Of a DNA stretch of 64,000 nt, positions 33,427 to 44,963 are shown piece by piece; the first letter of the stretch is position 1; every line of letters begins with the position of its first letter. The DNA lies in assembly GCF_023053635.1 (NCBI RefSeq), contig NC_086183.1, forward strand, positions 33,337,501-33,401,500, in the 5' to 3' direction. Both the position numbers and the translations under genes were made by a program. The notes under the pieces were generated by a model. It saw only the letters and a list, made by a program, of their open reading frames with translations. It made no database searches and had not been told where the DNA came from. Source of the DNA: Elgaria multicarinata webbii (taxonomy: Eukaryota > Chordata > Lepidosauria > Squamata > Anguidae).

Positions 33427-33538
33427 AAGGTGCAACCCTATGCAGATTTAGACAGAAAAAACTTCTCTGGCATCCAGCATTCCTCAGCCAGGCAATGCTA
33501 GCTGAGGAACGCCGTAGGACTCATAGGGTTGCATCCCA
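33427..33538. mobile_element. GGTGCAACCCTATG foldback MITE
   Basis: Inverted ends GGTGCAACCCTATG and CATAGGGTTGCATCC, with CATTCCTCAGC and GCTGAGGAACG pairing inside. Confidence 0.6.
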
Positions 33539-34487
33539 AGCCAAATTAGACTGGAGGATGGAATCTGTAGCACCCAAGGTTACCAACACTTGAAAAATAC
33601 CTGCCTCCCCTGCCCTTCTGCCTTTTCCAGAGCAGCTGGATCTCCGGAAACCAACAGGAGACATTTTCACAGCGTGGAGTAGTAGCATCCCTGTGTCATA
33701 TCAGGACATCGAGATGCAGTTACAAGATTGAGGAACAGGAATCAACAAAGAAGCTGGTATCCGGTGCAGCGCATCACACCGCAAACTAACAAACAAGCGA
33801 TCTGAGATGGGGGGAAAGGCAAAAAGAGCCATCTGGTCTCATTTCCCCCTGTCCTCAGTAAAAGCAGGCTAAGTTTACTATGTACAGTACCATGTATGTT
33901 GATGGTGCTATGTAAATAAATAAATAGTTTGCCACCTTTCTTTCTGGTAGGGCTCTTGTGGCTGCAACAACCACACTACCACATAAAAATACAACAGGCA
34001 AAACTTTCTCCGCCATGTCATCGGCGTGTTGAGGAAAAGTTTTGCCTTCCGGATTTCTCCATATCATCCAGCCATTAAAGTCACAGGAGCCCTCTGTGTG
34101 TGTGGGGGAAACAACTTGGCAACCCTAAAGCAATGCCAATTGTCTCCCAAAGACTCTAAACAGTCCAGGAAACAGCAGGATAAAATTATCAACTGCGTTG
34201 CACAAGCGCGGTTCCTGGGGAATTTCTTTCTTTCAAGAAACGTGATCTCTTGAGTTCCAAAGATTACTCAAGTGTTCTTAGCCAAATCTAAACATTCACA
34301 CCCTTGGCAAAGACCCAGCTCAAAAATCTCACATTCACCCAACGTTTAAAATATAAACATTAGAATTTCAAATGACTGAATTGTTTAAACTTGGCTATGC
34401 AGTCGCAGCAAGAACCGATGTGAAAATTCTCCTCCAGAATTACGTGGCGTGACGCACCGCCCTTCGCACCGCTGCTAGGGACTGCGT
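33539..34487. other. Intergenic, no gene recognised
   Basis: No coding region or clear repeat apart from short A/T runs. Confidence 0.4.
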
Positions 34488-34495
34488 CGATGTAG

Positions 34496-35027
34496 TAGGG
34501 CTGTGCTCCGCTTCGCTTCGGAGCGTAGAAGCAATAGCGAGGCAGCCTGATTTGCCTCCGACAAAGGCGGAGACGAAGCGGGTTGGGAGGGCTGTGGATC
34601 GAGGCGAAGAGGATCGAGACCAAGCGGATCCTTTGCCTCGATCCGGAGCTCCGAAAAAAAGTTAAGTGGGGGCATACCTGGCGCTGCCGCCGCAGTCCAT
34701 ATGGCAGCGGCAGTGGAGCCAAGTAAGGGGGCAGGAGGGAAGGGTCTTACCCGAGTCCGTCGTGTTCTGGCAGTGGCTTCAACTGAGCCCGAGGACTCAA
34801 ACCAGTTGAAGTAGCTGCCGGAACGCGACGGACACAGGTAAGGGGGGGAGGAGGGAGGGGGCCTTACCTGCTGCCGCCGCCGCTGTGCAGCTCCAATTCG
34901 GATCTGGAGCTCCACAGCGGAGCAGAGCGGACCATAGGCGGATCGACATGGGGTGGAGCAGACCCAATCTGGAATTTGCAGATTGGGTGCGGAGCGGAGC
35001 GGAGCGGGGGGTCCAGGCGCAGCCCTA
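34496..35027 (-). mobile_element. GC-rich hAT-type foldback element, copy C
   Basis: A 532-bp copy in the opposite orientation to copies A and B: TAGGGCTGTGCTCCG at the left, GCGCAGCCCTA at the right. Flanks CGATGTAG and CTACGTAG agree 6/8. Hairpin modules and CAGGTAAG-like motifs are present, e.g. at about 34834. Confidence 0.82.
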
Positions 35028-35798
35028 CTACGTAGGCTTGCATGCTTTTTTGCTGGGGGGTGGTGGGGAGGCTTCTCCTGGGCCTCAATGAAATTAAGCA
35101 GGTGGAGCATTTCTTGACATGGAGAAAAGAAGATAGGCCAAAAGCTTCACACGTTGGAAGGTGAACTTGTCAAGCTGCTAGAAAAGGTGCAGGAACAGGA
35201 CCGGTGTGGGTGTGGGTGTGGTTAAGGGCTTCAGATGTACCCCATCCTTCGGTGGAAGGCCACTGTGCTCCTGCTGTCCCTGCTGACCTGCCAGGAGGGC
35301 TTACCATCACCAGGTTGGCAAGACAGGGAAAGGCGTTCCACCCGTCTAGCATCTCAGGAGTTACCTCACTGCTGGATGCGAAGAGACCTGGTGATATGGA
35401 GACGCCGGTGTCACCGGGCAACCGTCGCTCATAGCCCGGCAACGTGGGCCCAGTATCCAAGGAGATGGGATGAGGTGCATCCATCCAGATCAGCATTTCC
35501 AGGGCTGGAGGCCTGCAACCAAGGCCCTCGCTCCCTGGCTGGTGAGATGATCATGGCAACGAAAAACCTGCCAAGGCTCTCCAGAAGGTTAAGGGAGTGG
35601 GTTCGGGTTTGCTGGAGTGCTCCTGCACCCTCCAGGAATCAGGGTGTCACTCCAGAGGTGTGGGGTGGAGGCCAGGGAAGGACTCTTAAGTGGTGCTCAG
35701 AAAAACCACTTGGGGGGGGGGTTGTTAAAGCCCATCTCAAACCGGATTGAAATCAGAGCTCAACAATATGAAAGGCTCACTTTGGATAGCTCCTTTAG
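35028..35798. other. Intergenic, no gene recognised
   Basis: No supported features. Confidence 0.4.
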
Positions 35799-35799
35799 A

Positions 35800-36120
35800 G
35801 TTATCATCATCATCATCATCATCATCATCATTATTTATTACATTTCTATCCCGCCCCATAGCCGAAACTCTCTGGGCGGCTTACAAAAGATTAAAAACAG
35901 GCAACAGACAAAGTGCACACAAAGACGACACAGAACTTTGAGCAAAACAGGTCCGGGATCAATTAAAATCTCATCACATGCTGCGAAATGCCTGGGAAAA
36001 GAGAAAAGTCTTGACCTGGCGCCAAAAAGAGAGCAACGTTGGCATATTCAAACGGCGGTGGCACCAGGGGATCCTGCAAGGAGATGGGCGGGTCATTTTT
36101 CTGAGCCCCTCAGATGGGCA
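35800..36120 (-). mobile_element. L2 3' end with (ATC)n tail
   Basis: Antisense: ATC repeats, then CATAGCCGAAACTCTCTGGG and a reverse-transcriptase C-terminal remnant (FWRQVKTFLFSQAF on the - strand). Confidence 0.8.
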
Positions 36121-36328
36121 CAGAAAAAGCTGGCAAGGGGAAAAGATCATTTCAGGTAATTTATGAATTAATCTGAGGCAGTCTTCTGAGACTTTGTCCA
36201 TCTCCATTGAAGGGAAAAGTTCTCTGCACATGGTCAGAGACCCTGTTATAATTTTGCTTCTAGTGCTTATTTTCATGCCCCCCTTACGTTATGCTCCAAC
36301 CAGCCCCGAAGACATCCCTTTTAACCTA

Positions 36329-36402
36329 GGTCAGCCTTCCCCAACCTGGGGCCCTCCGGATATGTTTGACTACAACTCCCAGAATTCCCCTGCCAGCACT
36401 GG
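36329..36402. mobile_element. CAGCCTTCC MITE, left half
   Basis: GTCAGCCTTCCCCAACCTGG to GACTACAACTCCCAGAATTC; the other arm is absent. Confidence 0.6.
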
Positions 36403-38227
36403 GTTAAAAAGCAGCGCACAATTTTTTTTAAAAAAAAGAATGTTGAAAGACTGATATGAGCCTCTTATGTATGGTGGCAGTCTACCTGTGACAACCATAT
36501 GTTGAGGATGAGAAACAGGGGTGGCCGTTACCTTTCCCCTGCTTATAAGCATCCTAGAGGTATCAGACTGTCCTCCGTTAGAAACAGATCACTAGGCTAG
36601 AGACCTTGTTCTGATCCATGAATCCCCCCTCCAATTGTTGATCTTCTCTTTCAAATCTGAATCTTCCTTCCTTGTTTTAACCAATCCACTAGTTATTTCC
36701 CAAACTCTGTGATGTTTTTTTGTTTTACCAGTTCTAGGTGCGGAAGACATCTCCAGGTTTGTACAGATACTTTTTCTGTGGGTCACACAGTGCCACCCCT
36801 TTGCTCCAGTTCCCCACCCACGAGAAGGCCAGTTAATTATGGGAGGGGGGATGAGGAGTGGTGGGGAGACCAACCGGGAACTTCCTGTCCACGCTGGAAA
36901 CTCTGCCTCATCGTCCCACCTTGGGCTCCCATTTCTCAAGGTCGAAGGAAAGACCTGCTCGGACATACTTTATGGTATAATTGCTTTACGTGGCTGGGAG
37001 CCGTTTCTAGCCTATTGGTCGGCAACTAGTCTGGCCAGGAGTGGAGGTGGGCCAAGCCCCCTGCTTCTCTAAAACGTGGCCCCCTGGCAAATCCAGCCAT
37101 CGATTCCCCACCCCAGCCCCAGCCCATGTATTCCTGCCTTTCTCCTCTCCCTTCCAGGCTCGAGAAATAGCTCAAACAACAAGAGGTAGAAGGGGCCATG
37201 CCTGAGGAAGGCCAGCTAAGAAGGAGTTCTTCTCGCCCAACACAAGAAGCTGGGAAAGCGGGGTCAATGCTGGGGAGTGATGAGGGACACCATCAGAGGG
37301 TAGGATTGGCCCATGGTCAGCAAGCTGCTAACCCCTACGCTTGCCATTTTAGATTGGCTGGCTGCCTACGGCCTGGAAGATGACACTCAGCAGAGACACG
37401 GTTCCCAAGCAACCTGGTGTGTGTGTGTTTCCCTTTCTCAGACCATCTTAACGGAGCGAGCGTGTCCGGCTGACCCCAGGGGAGCGCACCTCCCCGCCCC
37501 GATGGGCCGCCCCCCAATGGCGTGCGTGTGGCACAAGGGCCGGGCCAGAGGCGGGCCTGGCTGCAGGGACGTCTCCAGCGTCAGCGCTCCAGCTGTTTGC
37601 CTTTGAGAGGCGGCTCCGCTCCGCTCTCGGCTCTTGACCCGTATCTACATTCCACGAGCAGCTGGGAGGCGGCAGTGCTGACGCAAGGCACACTGGGCTG
37701 CCTCTTAGCCCGCTCACTGCCGCACCTCCCCTGCACCAGGGCCTGCAGCCAGCCAGCCTCGGCCATCGCTGCCTTTCCTCCGGCACGCACTGAACGCTCG
37801 CTCTGCGTCTCTGCACCATCCAGGCCACACAGATCCGTGGCCCGTCAGGGCTGGAAGTCCGGGCACGAGCCAGGCGCCCCGACCCCCACTCCATGGTTCC
37901 TGCCCTGGGCCCAGGAAGGCCCTTCTTACTGGATCAAGCCTTGAAGAGCCTGGGGTGGAGCTGGACTCCTCTGAAAGGCCCAGATATGCAGCGTGCGGGT
38001 CAGCGCCAGCGCCAGGTGGCTTGGGGCCCTCCCTGTGCCCCCTCCTCCCCGATGGATCTGGTGACCATTGTCATCAGAGCCGCCTCCGCCTCCTCCTCCT
38101 CCTCCTCCTCCTCCTCCTCCTCGCCTGCTTGACAGGCAGAGAGATCCAGGTGGCAGCAGCCAAGTCAGGTGAACAAGCAGGTGGCAAAGATGAAGAGGAG
38201 AAGCAGGTCCAGTTACTCATCTTCTAG
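36403..38227. other. Intergenic, partly GC-rich; no gene recognised
   Basis: A GC-rich stretch at about 37440-38130 contains a (CTC)n run at 38085-38122. Open frames there show no domain, so it is left unassigned. Confidence 0.35.
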
Positions 38228-38275
38228 TTACCTCTAAACTAGGTTACTGCAATGTGCTTTACGTGGGGTTTGTTG

Positions 38276-38307
<32 letters not shown>

Positions 38308-38940
38308 ACATTTATATCCCACCTTTTTTCCTCCAAGGAACTCAAGGCAGTGTACATAATCCTCCTCCATTTGTTTTATCCTCACAACCACCACCCGGTG
38401 AGACAGGTTGGGCTGAGAGTCTGAAACTGGCCCAAAGTCACCCCGTGGGTTTCCATGGCCGAGTGGGTCTCCCGACTCCCAGCCCAACGCGCTAGCCACT
38501 GCACCACACTGGATCTCAAGCAGGTGGCCAGGGCGGTGGCCTTGCTTTGAAGGTGGGCCAGGAGCTGCAGCTGGTACAAAATGCAGCTGCCCAGGAAGCC
38601 TGGAAACGTCACTCCAGCTTTGCCCCTGCAGCTCTGGCTGCCGGTAAGGTTCTGGGCCTAATTCATAGTGCTGGTCTTAACCTTCCAGGCCCTAGAAGGC
38701 TTGGGGCCAAGTTATCTGAAGGGTTCCCTTCACGTTTGCAATCCTGACCATACGTTATGATCTGCTTGAGGGACTCTTCTGGAGTGCCTGTTATTTTATG
38801 ATCCCCTAGGCCGGCATGTATGATTAGGGCCTTCTTGGCGGTGTCACAAAAACTGTGAAACTCCCTTCTCATTGACTTGTGCCTTCTGGGATAGGCGTTC
38901 AGGCAAGGCTTGGCCGCCTTCCCCTTCAATGCCACCTTTA
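38228..38940 (+). mobile_element. L2 LINE fragment split by a SINE
   Basis: GGTTACTGCAATGTGCTTTA at 38240 corresponds to the L2 YCNALYVG motif. L2 sequence resumes after about 38520 (GAGCTGCAGCTGGTACAAAA, the LQLVQ motif). The intervening piece is a (GTAT)n run plus a SINE. Confidence 0.7.
38285..38515 (-). mobile_element. MIR-like tRNA-headed SINE inside L2
   Basis: Antisense copy: TTATCCTCACAACCACCACC, CACCCCGTGGGTTTCCATGG and a head with GCTAGCCACTGCACCACAC. Confidence 0.75.
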
Positions 38941-39745
38941 CCTAAGATTGCGATTAACAGATGCAGGAAAATCGGAAGCACAGACCTTCAGTCCATCTAG
39001 CCCAGTGTTGTCGGCACTGACTGGCAGCCGTGGCCCTCCAGCCCTACTTGGAGACGCCAGAGGTTGAAACTGGGACCTTCTGAACGCGAAGCAGGGCTCC
39101 ACCGCTGAGCTCCGGCATTTGCGCCCCCCTTCTCCCTTTAGAGAACGTTTATCGCGGCCGCTTATCTACAGATGCAATCGTAACACGATAGAAGAACATA
39201 ACATCACATTAGATCAAAGTGGGCCCAAAATTTCCCAACAGGAAAGGCAACGAAGGGGAAATTCCCAGGAACGAGGTGTGTGTGTGTCCTTTGCAAATAT
39301 ATTGCAATTTTATAAACGTCGGAAGCCCATTTCGGGGGTGGGGTGGGGTGGGGTGGGGTGGAACGGCCGGCAGCTTTGGAAGAGGGGAGGCAGGTAACTG
39401 GGGGGGGGGGGGCTTCGGGAGCTGCAGCGTTGCATCCACAGGGTGCCTGGGTGTTCTCCTGCCTTGGGGTGAACCTTGGCGCAGGCGAACGCTCTGAAAC
39501 CCGAGCTTCTGGCTTGGCAAATCTGTAACCCCCCTTCCTTCCTCCCCCCCCCCCCCTCCACGGCGTCCCTCCGTCCCGCCCACGTCACTCTATATTGTTA
39601 GACTCCTCTGCACATTGCCTTTTAAGGGCAGTGCTTTGTCAAATGAGGGCTGGAGTTCCTGCAGCAGCAGCAACCCAGCGCAGAGGGGAAGGAGAAGAGC
39701 CAGGAGTCGATGGCCGGGCTTTTGGGGCAGGGGAAGAAGACCCCA
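38941..39745. other. Intergenic, no gene recognised
   Basis: Low-complexity G and C runs at about 39340-39410 and 39540-39560. No gene supported. Confidence 0.4.
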
Positions 39746-39749
39746 ATCT

Positions 39750-40015
39750 GGGTGGCTTTAAAAGGGACTTGGAACAATTCCTGGAGGAGGAGGCGGAGGC
39801 GGTGGCGGCTATCAAGGGCTACTAGTCCTGATGAATAACTGCAACCTCCTGTAACAGAGGCAGTCAGCCTGCGTGCACCAGTTGCTGGGGAACATGGGTG
39901 GGAGGGTGCTGTTGCACCGTGTCCTGCTCGTGGGTCCCTGGTGGACTGCTGATCATCCACTGTATGAACAGAGTGCAGGACTAGAGGGACCCTTCTGATG
40001 TTCTCTTATGTTTGG
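39750..40015 (+). mobile_element. CR1 subfamily B 3' end
   Basis: Encodes FKRDLEQFLEEE near its start, the CR1 C-terminal signature, then the family 3' UTR to TTCTGATGTTCTCTTATG. Confidence 0.75.
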
Positions 40016-40087
40016 TTATTTTTTAAAGGGAGACGGTTTGGGCCACACCCCGTGCTTCTGTCTAGGCAGTGGGGGACAAGATAGATT

Positions 40088-40198
40088 AGCAATGGCCAGT
40101 GATGGCTGATGGCTCCTATTGCAGTGGGGCGGTGAACTCTACAGGTGCTCAACCCTTGGGACAGCTCCTGTAGAGTTCTGACTGGTTCTGAGGGAACA
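40088..40198. mobile_element. CAGTGGAGGCTGG-family hAT MITE
   Basis: CCAGTGATGGCTGATGGCTC at the left and CTCCTGTAGAGTTCTGACTG at the right. Confidence 0.55.
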
Positions 40199-40510
40199 AG
40201 GGACAGCCCCACCCCTCACATGCCCGCTGCTTACATTGGCGATCTGGCACCACCCAGGCGAAGCAGAAACGCCGTACAGATGAATTTCTGGAGGGTCCAA
40301 AGGTGCATCCTGGTTTGAGGCGTTTTGCCACCTGCAGGTGGCTGCTTCTCCCAGTTGCACCCTTAAAAACATTGCCCACTTGGCCTGCCTACTCCTGGGA
40401 CCAGGTGAATTCATCCAGCCAGGTAGCTTCTTGAAAAGACCTGCCTTGTATTTGGCTGGTGGGGAAGCAGGTGTGCAGAAATGCTTCCAGCTGCTGCGAA
40501 GGCATTTTGT

Positions 40511-40829
40511 TAGGGTGACCCTATGGAAAGGAGGACCGGGCTCCTGTATCTTTAACAGTTGCATAGAAAAGGGAATTTCGGCAGGTGTCATTTGTATATA
40601 TGGGGAACCTGGTGAAACTCCCTCTTCATCACAACAGTTAAAGCTGCAAGAGCTATACTAGAGTGACCAGATTTAAAAGAGGGCAGGGCACCTGCAGCTT
40701 TAACTGTGGTGGTGAAGAGGGAATTTCGCCAGGTTCCCCAAATATACAAATGACACCTGCTGAAACTTCCTTTTCAATACAACTGTTAAAGATACAGGAA
40801 CCCTGGCCTCCTTTTCATAGGGTCACCCT
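40511..40829. mobile_element. TAGGGTGACC hairpin hAT MITE
   Basis: Full-length palindromic copy. Flanks CATTTTGT and AATTTTGT agree 7/8. Confidence 0.87.
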
Positions 40830-41520
40830 AATTTTGTGCTGTTCCCAACTGGCAAATCCAGAAAATATGTCTGCATGGAAAAGGTTTTCTGGGGCCGCCG
40901 TGTAAGGATGGAACACATGTCCCAATTCCTTGCCTTGAATGAGCAAACTGGTGGTGGTGGTGGTAGTGGGGGTTGGAGGAGGAGAAGGTAGCTACCATTC
41001 CAGCCGTGTCTGCTCAGTGAGTAGACAGAGAAGTCTCCCATTCTAGCCCTACTATAACATCACCAATGTTAAGTTTAGCTCTGTGTCGATACAGACTTAC
41101 AAGAAGCTTAGTTCTGCTTTGATGACCCTGTGAATGGAAGGTTGTCAGCAGTTGGGTTGCCAACTTACTAGAGGAGAATGTTTGGCCTGCTCACCAGCCC
41201 TTTTACTTGCAGGTCAATGGGTAGTATTTAGCTCACAATGCCTTTGACAGCAGGGAAAGAAACTGGAGTTCTCCACTCAGGCCCATACAGAAGCACAGCT
41301 GCAGTAGCTGGTTAAAAAGCTGGGACCCCTCATCGGTTCCAGGGTGCCAGTTTTGCCCCGGTGCTGCTGCATCCCCCGCCCTTTCCGTTCAGCCCACTCA
41401 CATGTTTCCGACCCATGATGCAACGGGTGTTGTGGTCTCTCCACATTTCCGCTCCAAGTGAGATAAGGATTCCACTTGCAGGCGAGAGTGAGATAAAGGC
41501 CACCTGCTTTGCGCCGCTCT
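40830..41520. other. Intergenic, no gene recognised
   Basis: No supported features apart from a short GGT run at about 40950. Confidence 0.4.
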
Positions 41521-41521
41521 G

Positions 41522-41608
41522 CTATTAATTTTTGTGAACCGCCCAGGGAGCTTCAGCTATTGGGCGGTATAAAAATGCAATAAATAAATAAATAAATAAA
41601 TAAAATAA
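41522..41608 (+). mobile_element. L2 3'-tail fragment
   Basis: TTGTGAACCGCCCAGGGAGC, GGGCGGTATAAAAATGC and (AAAT)n. Confidence 0.85.
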
Positions 41609-41639
41609 TCACAGGCGGACAGAGCACCCCCACCTATGA

Positions 41640-42258
41640 ATTTGTGCCCCATTGTAGGGAATGCAGGAAGGTGAAGAAGTTTCTGGACAAAGTTTTTCAG
41701 GAATAAGAAAAAATGACTGAACAAGAGGTTTGTAAAACATCAGAGCTAGCTTCATTGAATATGTATGTTAAAGAAAATAGATAAAAGGAAAAAAACATGT
41801 ACTGGATTTATGTTAACAGCCGCGAGGCAATTAATAGCAGGCAATCGGAAGACAGTTCAGAAGCTGACGGTATCACTGTGGAGAAAGAAAATCTGGGACA
41901 GAGCAATAAACGAAAAGTTGACACAGAAGTTAAGAACACACAGAGGGATAAAGAAAAGAGAGTCTTTCAGGACGGACTGGCAAAAATATATAGACTACGT
42001 GAAAAAGGAATCAAATAGAACAACTTTGGCAGAAGCTTATGGAACTCTGTGGGACTCATAAAAACCAGATAATCAGCAATCTTCTCGCAACTTGTCACAA
42101 TTAATGAGATATTTCTATTTTGCATATTTTGTGCTGTAATTTGATGTAATCGACCAAGTGTGGGGAGGGATATAGAATAAGTATTGTTGTCTATAGTTTT
42201 ATGTTTTATTTTTATCCTTGATTTTTGAGTTCAATGAATTTAATAAAATATAAAAATG

Positions 42259-42312
<54 letters not shown>
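41640..42312 (+). mobile_element. L1-type LINE 3' end
   Basis: Encodes the decayed end of an ORF2-like protein (AARQLIAGNRK, LWRKKIWDRAINEKLTQKLR, FRTDWQKYIDYV), typical of vertebrate L1 C-termini. The 3' UTR ends in an (AAT)n tract at 42259-42312. Only copy of this LINE class recognised in the window. Confidence 0.75.
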
Positions 42313-42639
42313 TTTTTTAAAAAAACAGCACCCCCATGGTTGTGGGGCCCTTGAAGCAGGAAGCTCAGCCTGCCGCCCTGCCCCACCCCCCAGCACACAT
42401 GTTACTTCCCCAGTTTGCAGAAAGGAGACTTGGCGGAGTGGAGGGCAGAGGGCGGAGGGTTTGAGAAGGAGGAAGAGAAGGGCTCCCGCTTTTTGCAAAG
42501 CCCCCTGCTCCGGCTGGGCCCTGGCCTCTGTTTCAATGGCAGCAGCAGGAAGGTCATGCTAAAGAGAGGGTCTTTGGGATGGGAGGAGAAAGGATGACAG
42601 GTCAAGGGATTCCAGGGATACGATCCTCCCTCTCTCGTG

Positions 42640-42726
42640 ACACTAGAACCCAGTGGTATTTCTGACCGAAACGTGGAGCGGCTGCACTGCCCCACTGCCG
42701 TCGGAGTCAACGGCCTCCCCTGACTA
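42640..42726. mobile_element. CAGTGGAGGCTGG-family hAT MITE, degraded
   Basis: CCCAGTGGTATTTCTGACCG to AGTCAACGGCCTCCCCTG weakly matches one arm. Confidence 0.4.
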
Positions 42727-43107
42727 GGCCCCCTGGTTAGTGAACATTAGGAGGAAGTGAGCCCCGGCCCGTTCACCCCATTGTTAAGCAGGAGGGGATT
42801 TCTTGAGGTGGGGGGGGGGAGTTTCCCTCCAGCCCTTGAAAGTCTTCCTCACAGAAGGAACTGAGTGTGATGAGGAAGCTCACGGCACTTCCCATTTCTG
42901 GAAACCAGAGCAGGGACGGGGAGGGGCAGAGGAGGCCACTTGGCAGCCCGGGGTGGGGGTGGGGTGGGGTGGGGTGGCCGAATAGCTCAGACGCCACGCC
43001 CTGCGCGCCCTGAAAGAGCTGCTTGAGCACTTCTGCCCAAGTCACGAATCGTGGCGATCACGTGCAGGGCAGTTGAGCAGAGGTGAATTGGGGAGAGGGC
43101 TGGATGG
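42727..43107. other. Intergenic, no gene recognised
   Basis: G-rich low-complexity runs (GGGGT repeats at about 42951-42978). No gene supported. Confidence 0.4.
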
Positions 43108-43440
43108 GGGATCATAGGATAGCAGAGTTGGAAGGGGCCTACAAGGCCATCGAGCCCAACCCCCTGCTCAACACAGGAATCCACCCTAAAGCATCCCTGA
43201 CAGGTGGTTGTCCAGCTGCCTCTTGAAGGCCTCGAGTGTGGGGAGAGCCCACAACCTCCCTAGGTCACTGGTTCCATTGTCGTACTGCTCTAACAGTCAG
43301 GAAGTTTTCCTGATGTCCAGCCGGAATCTGGCTTCCTTTAACTTGAGCCCGTTATTCCGTGTCCTGCGCTCTGGAAGGATCGAGAAGAGATCCTGGACTT
43401 CCTCTGTGGGACAACCTTTTAAGTATGTCCCCTGCACACA
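43108..43440 (-). mobile_element. CR1 subfamily A 3' end
   Basis: Antisense ATAGGATAGCAGAGTTGG terminus followed by a reverse-transcriptase C-terminal remnant. Confidence 0.85.
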
Positions 43441-43524
43441 CACCCCGGGATGAATCCGGGCGTGACAGTCCTGCTCTGAGAGAGTCCTGCACTTAGAGAG
43501 GCTAACCATGGCTTCTAGCCCTGA

Positions 43525-43725
43525 TGGTTCTGTGCTACCTCCAGTATCCGAGGCAGTAAGCCTGTGTGTCCCAGTTGCTGGGGAACATGGGTGGGAGGGT
43601 GCTGTTGCACCATGTCCTGCTTGTTCATCTCTGGCTAACGGCTGGTTGGCTGTGTGAACCGAGTGCTGGACTAGATGGACCTTTGGTCTGATCCAGCATC
43701 AGGGCTCTTCTGATGCTCTTATGTG
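43525..43725 (+). mobile_element. CR1 subfamily B 3' end
   Basis: CTACCTCCAGTATCCGAGGC through TTTGGTCTGATCCAGCATCA to GATGCTCTTATG. Confidence 0.75.
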
Positions 43726-44070
43726 TGGCTGGGAGGCCCTTATTTATGGCATGTACCCTGATTGTCATTCTTCTGGTCGAGGGCAGGCATAGTTGGGCCC
43801 TTGCCGAGGGGCCACCCCTCATCAGGGGCCACTTACAACAGCCCCTGGGGCGTGCTCCTTCCCTTCACTGTGGCGGCCTACTTGTTCCCCTGTCGCTCTC
43901 CTGGTGAGAAGGCCCAGCAGGAGATGCCCCCGGGCTCTTCGCTCATCGGCTCTCTGCCTGTCAAGCAAATAGGGAGGAGGAGGAGGAGAAAGAGGAGCAG
44001 CAGCAGCAAGAGCAGCTGGGGACGATGGCTTGGGCAAGCGGGAATCAATGGGGTGGGGGTGGCCATTGAG

Positions 44071-44509
44071 TAGGGTGACCCTATGGAAAGGAGGACAGGG
44101 CTCCTGTATCTTTAACAGTTGCATAGAAAAGGGAATTTCAGCAGGAGTCATTTGTATATATGGAGAACCTGGTGAAATTCCCACTTCATCACAACAGTTA
44201 AAGCTGCAGGAGCTATACTGCAGCTATCAGCCTTCCTCAACCTGGGGTGCTCCAGATGTGTTGGACTGCAGCTGGGGCATTCTGGGAGTTGTAGCCCAAC
44301 ACATCTGGAGCGCCCCAGGTTGAGGAAGGCTGAGCTATACTGTGACCAGATTTAAAAGAGGGCAGGGCACCTGCAGCTTTAACTGTTGTGATGAAGAGGG
44401 AATTCCACCAGGTTCTCCATATATACAAATGACACCTGCTGAAATCCCCTTTTCTATGCAACTGTTAAAGATACAGGAGCCCGGTCCTCCTTTCCATAGG
44501 GTCAACCTA
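44071..44509. mobile_element. TAGGGTGACC hairpin hAT MITE with a second MITE in its loop
   Basis: Exact 8-bp duplication CCATTGAG at 44063-44070 and 44510-44517. The arms match the family. The loop carries a CAGCCTTCC palindrome (44228-44332), which makes this copy longer than its relatives. Confidence 0.9.
44228..44332. mobile_element. CAGCCTTCC palindromic MITE nested in a hairpin MITE
   Basis: From CAGCCTTCCTCAACC to GGTTGAGGAAGGCTG. Flanks share AGCTAT but no clean 8-bp duplication was resolved. Confidence 0.85.
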
Positions 44510-44924
44510 CCATTGAGGCTGGGTGGGCCTAGGGCCCTCCAAAACCTGGAGCGGGCCGGGTTCCTAACTCAGAGGCAGCCACAGTGTCCAGGTTTGGGAA
44601 GAAAGCCATCCAGGGTAGAGAACTAGAACGGAAGCTGCTCTATAGGCGGAAGCAGAGCACCTCCCAGTGAGGGGTGCTGGGCCAAATGGAGAAGGACTCT
44701 TCTCGTCATGCGCCGCTCGAGAGTTTCCAGAGGGATCATGTGAGCTGCCAGAGAGGACAGAAAGCTTCCTTGCTCCCTTGCTTCCTTCTTTCCTCTCCGT
44801 GCAGCACCCATTCAGAGGAGGCCCACTCAGAACGGAGACACACAGAGGCACTCCTGCTCCAGAAGTGATGCTTCGGGGAGTATTGCTTTAAATATCTGAC
44901 AATGGTCTCATCACCACAGGGCTG

Positions 44925-44926
44925 AC

Positions 44927-44962
<36 letters not shown>
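44925..44962. repeat. (GT)n microsatellite, left flank of a hAT element
   Basis: The same GT array continues after 45642, so the element at 44963 landed in a pre-existing GT repeat. Confidence 0.85.

Positions 44963-44963
<1 letters not shown>

Noticed and set aside
34475-35110. A 211-codon frame on the - strand
   Set aside because: Same reason: copy C of the GC-rich hAT element.
37440-38130. A GC-rich stretch as a CpG-island promoter
   Set aside because: No exon, TATA box or conserved motif was recognised, and it is partly (CTC)n low complexity. Left unassigned.
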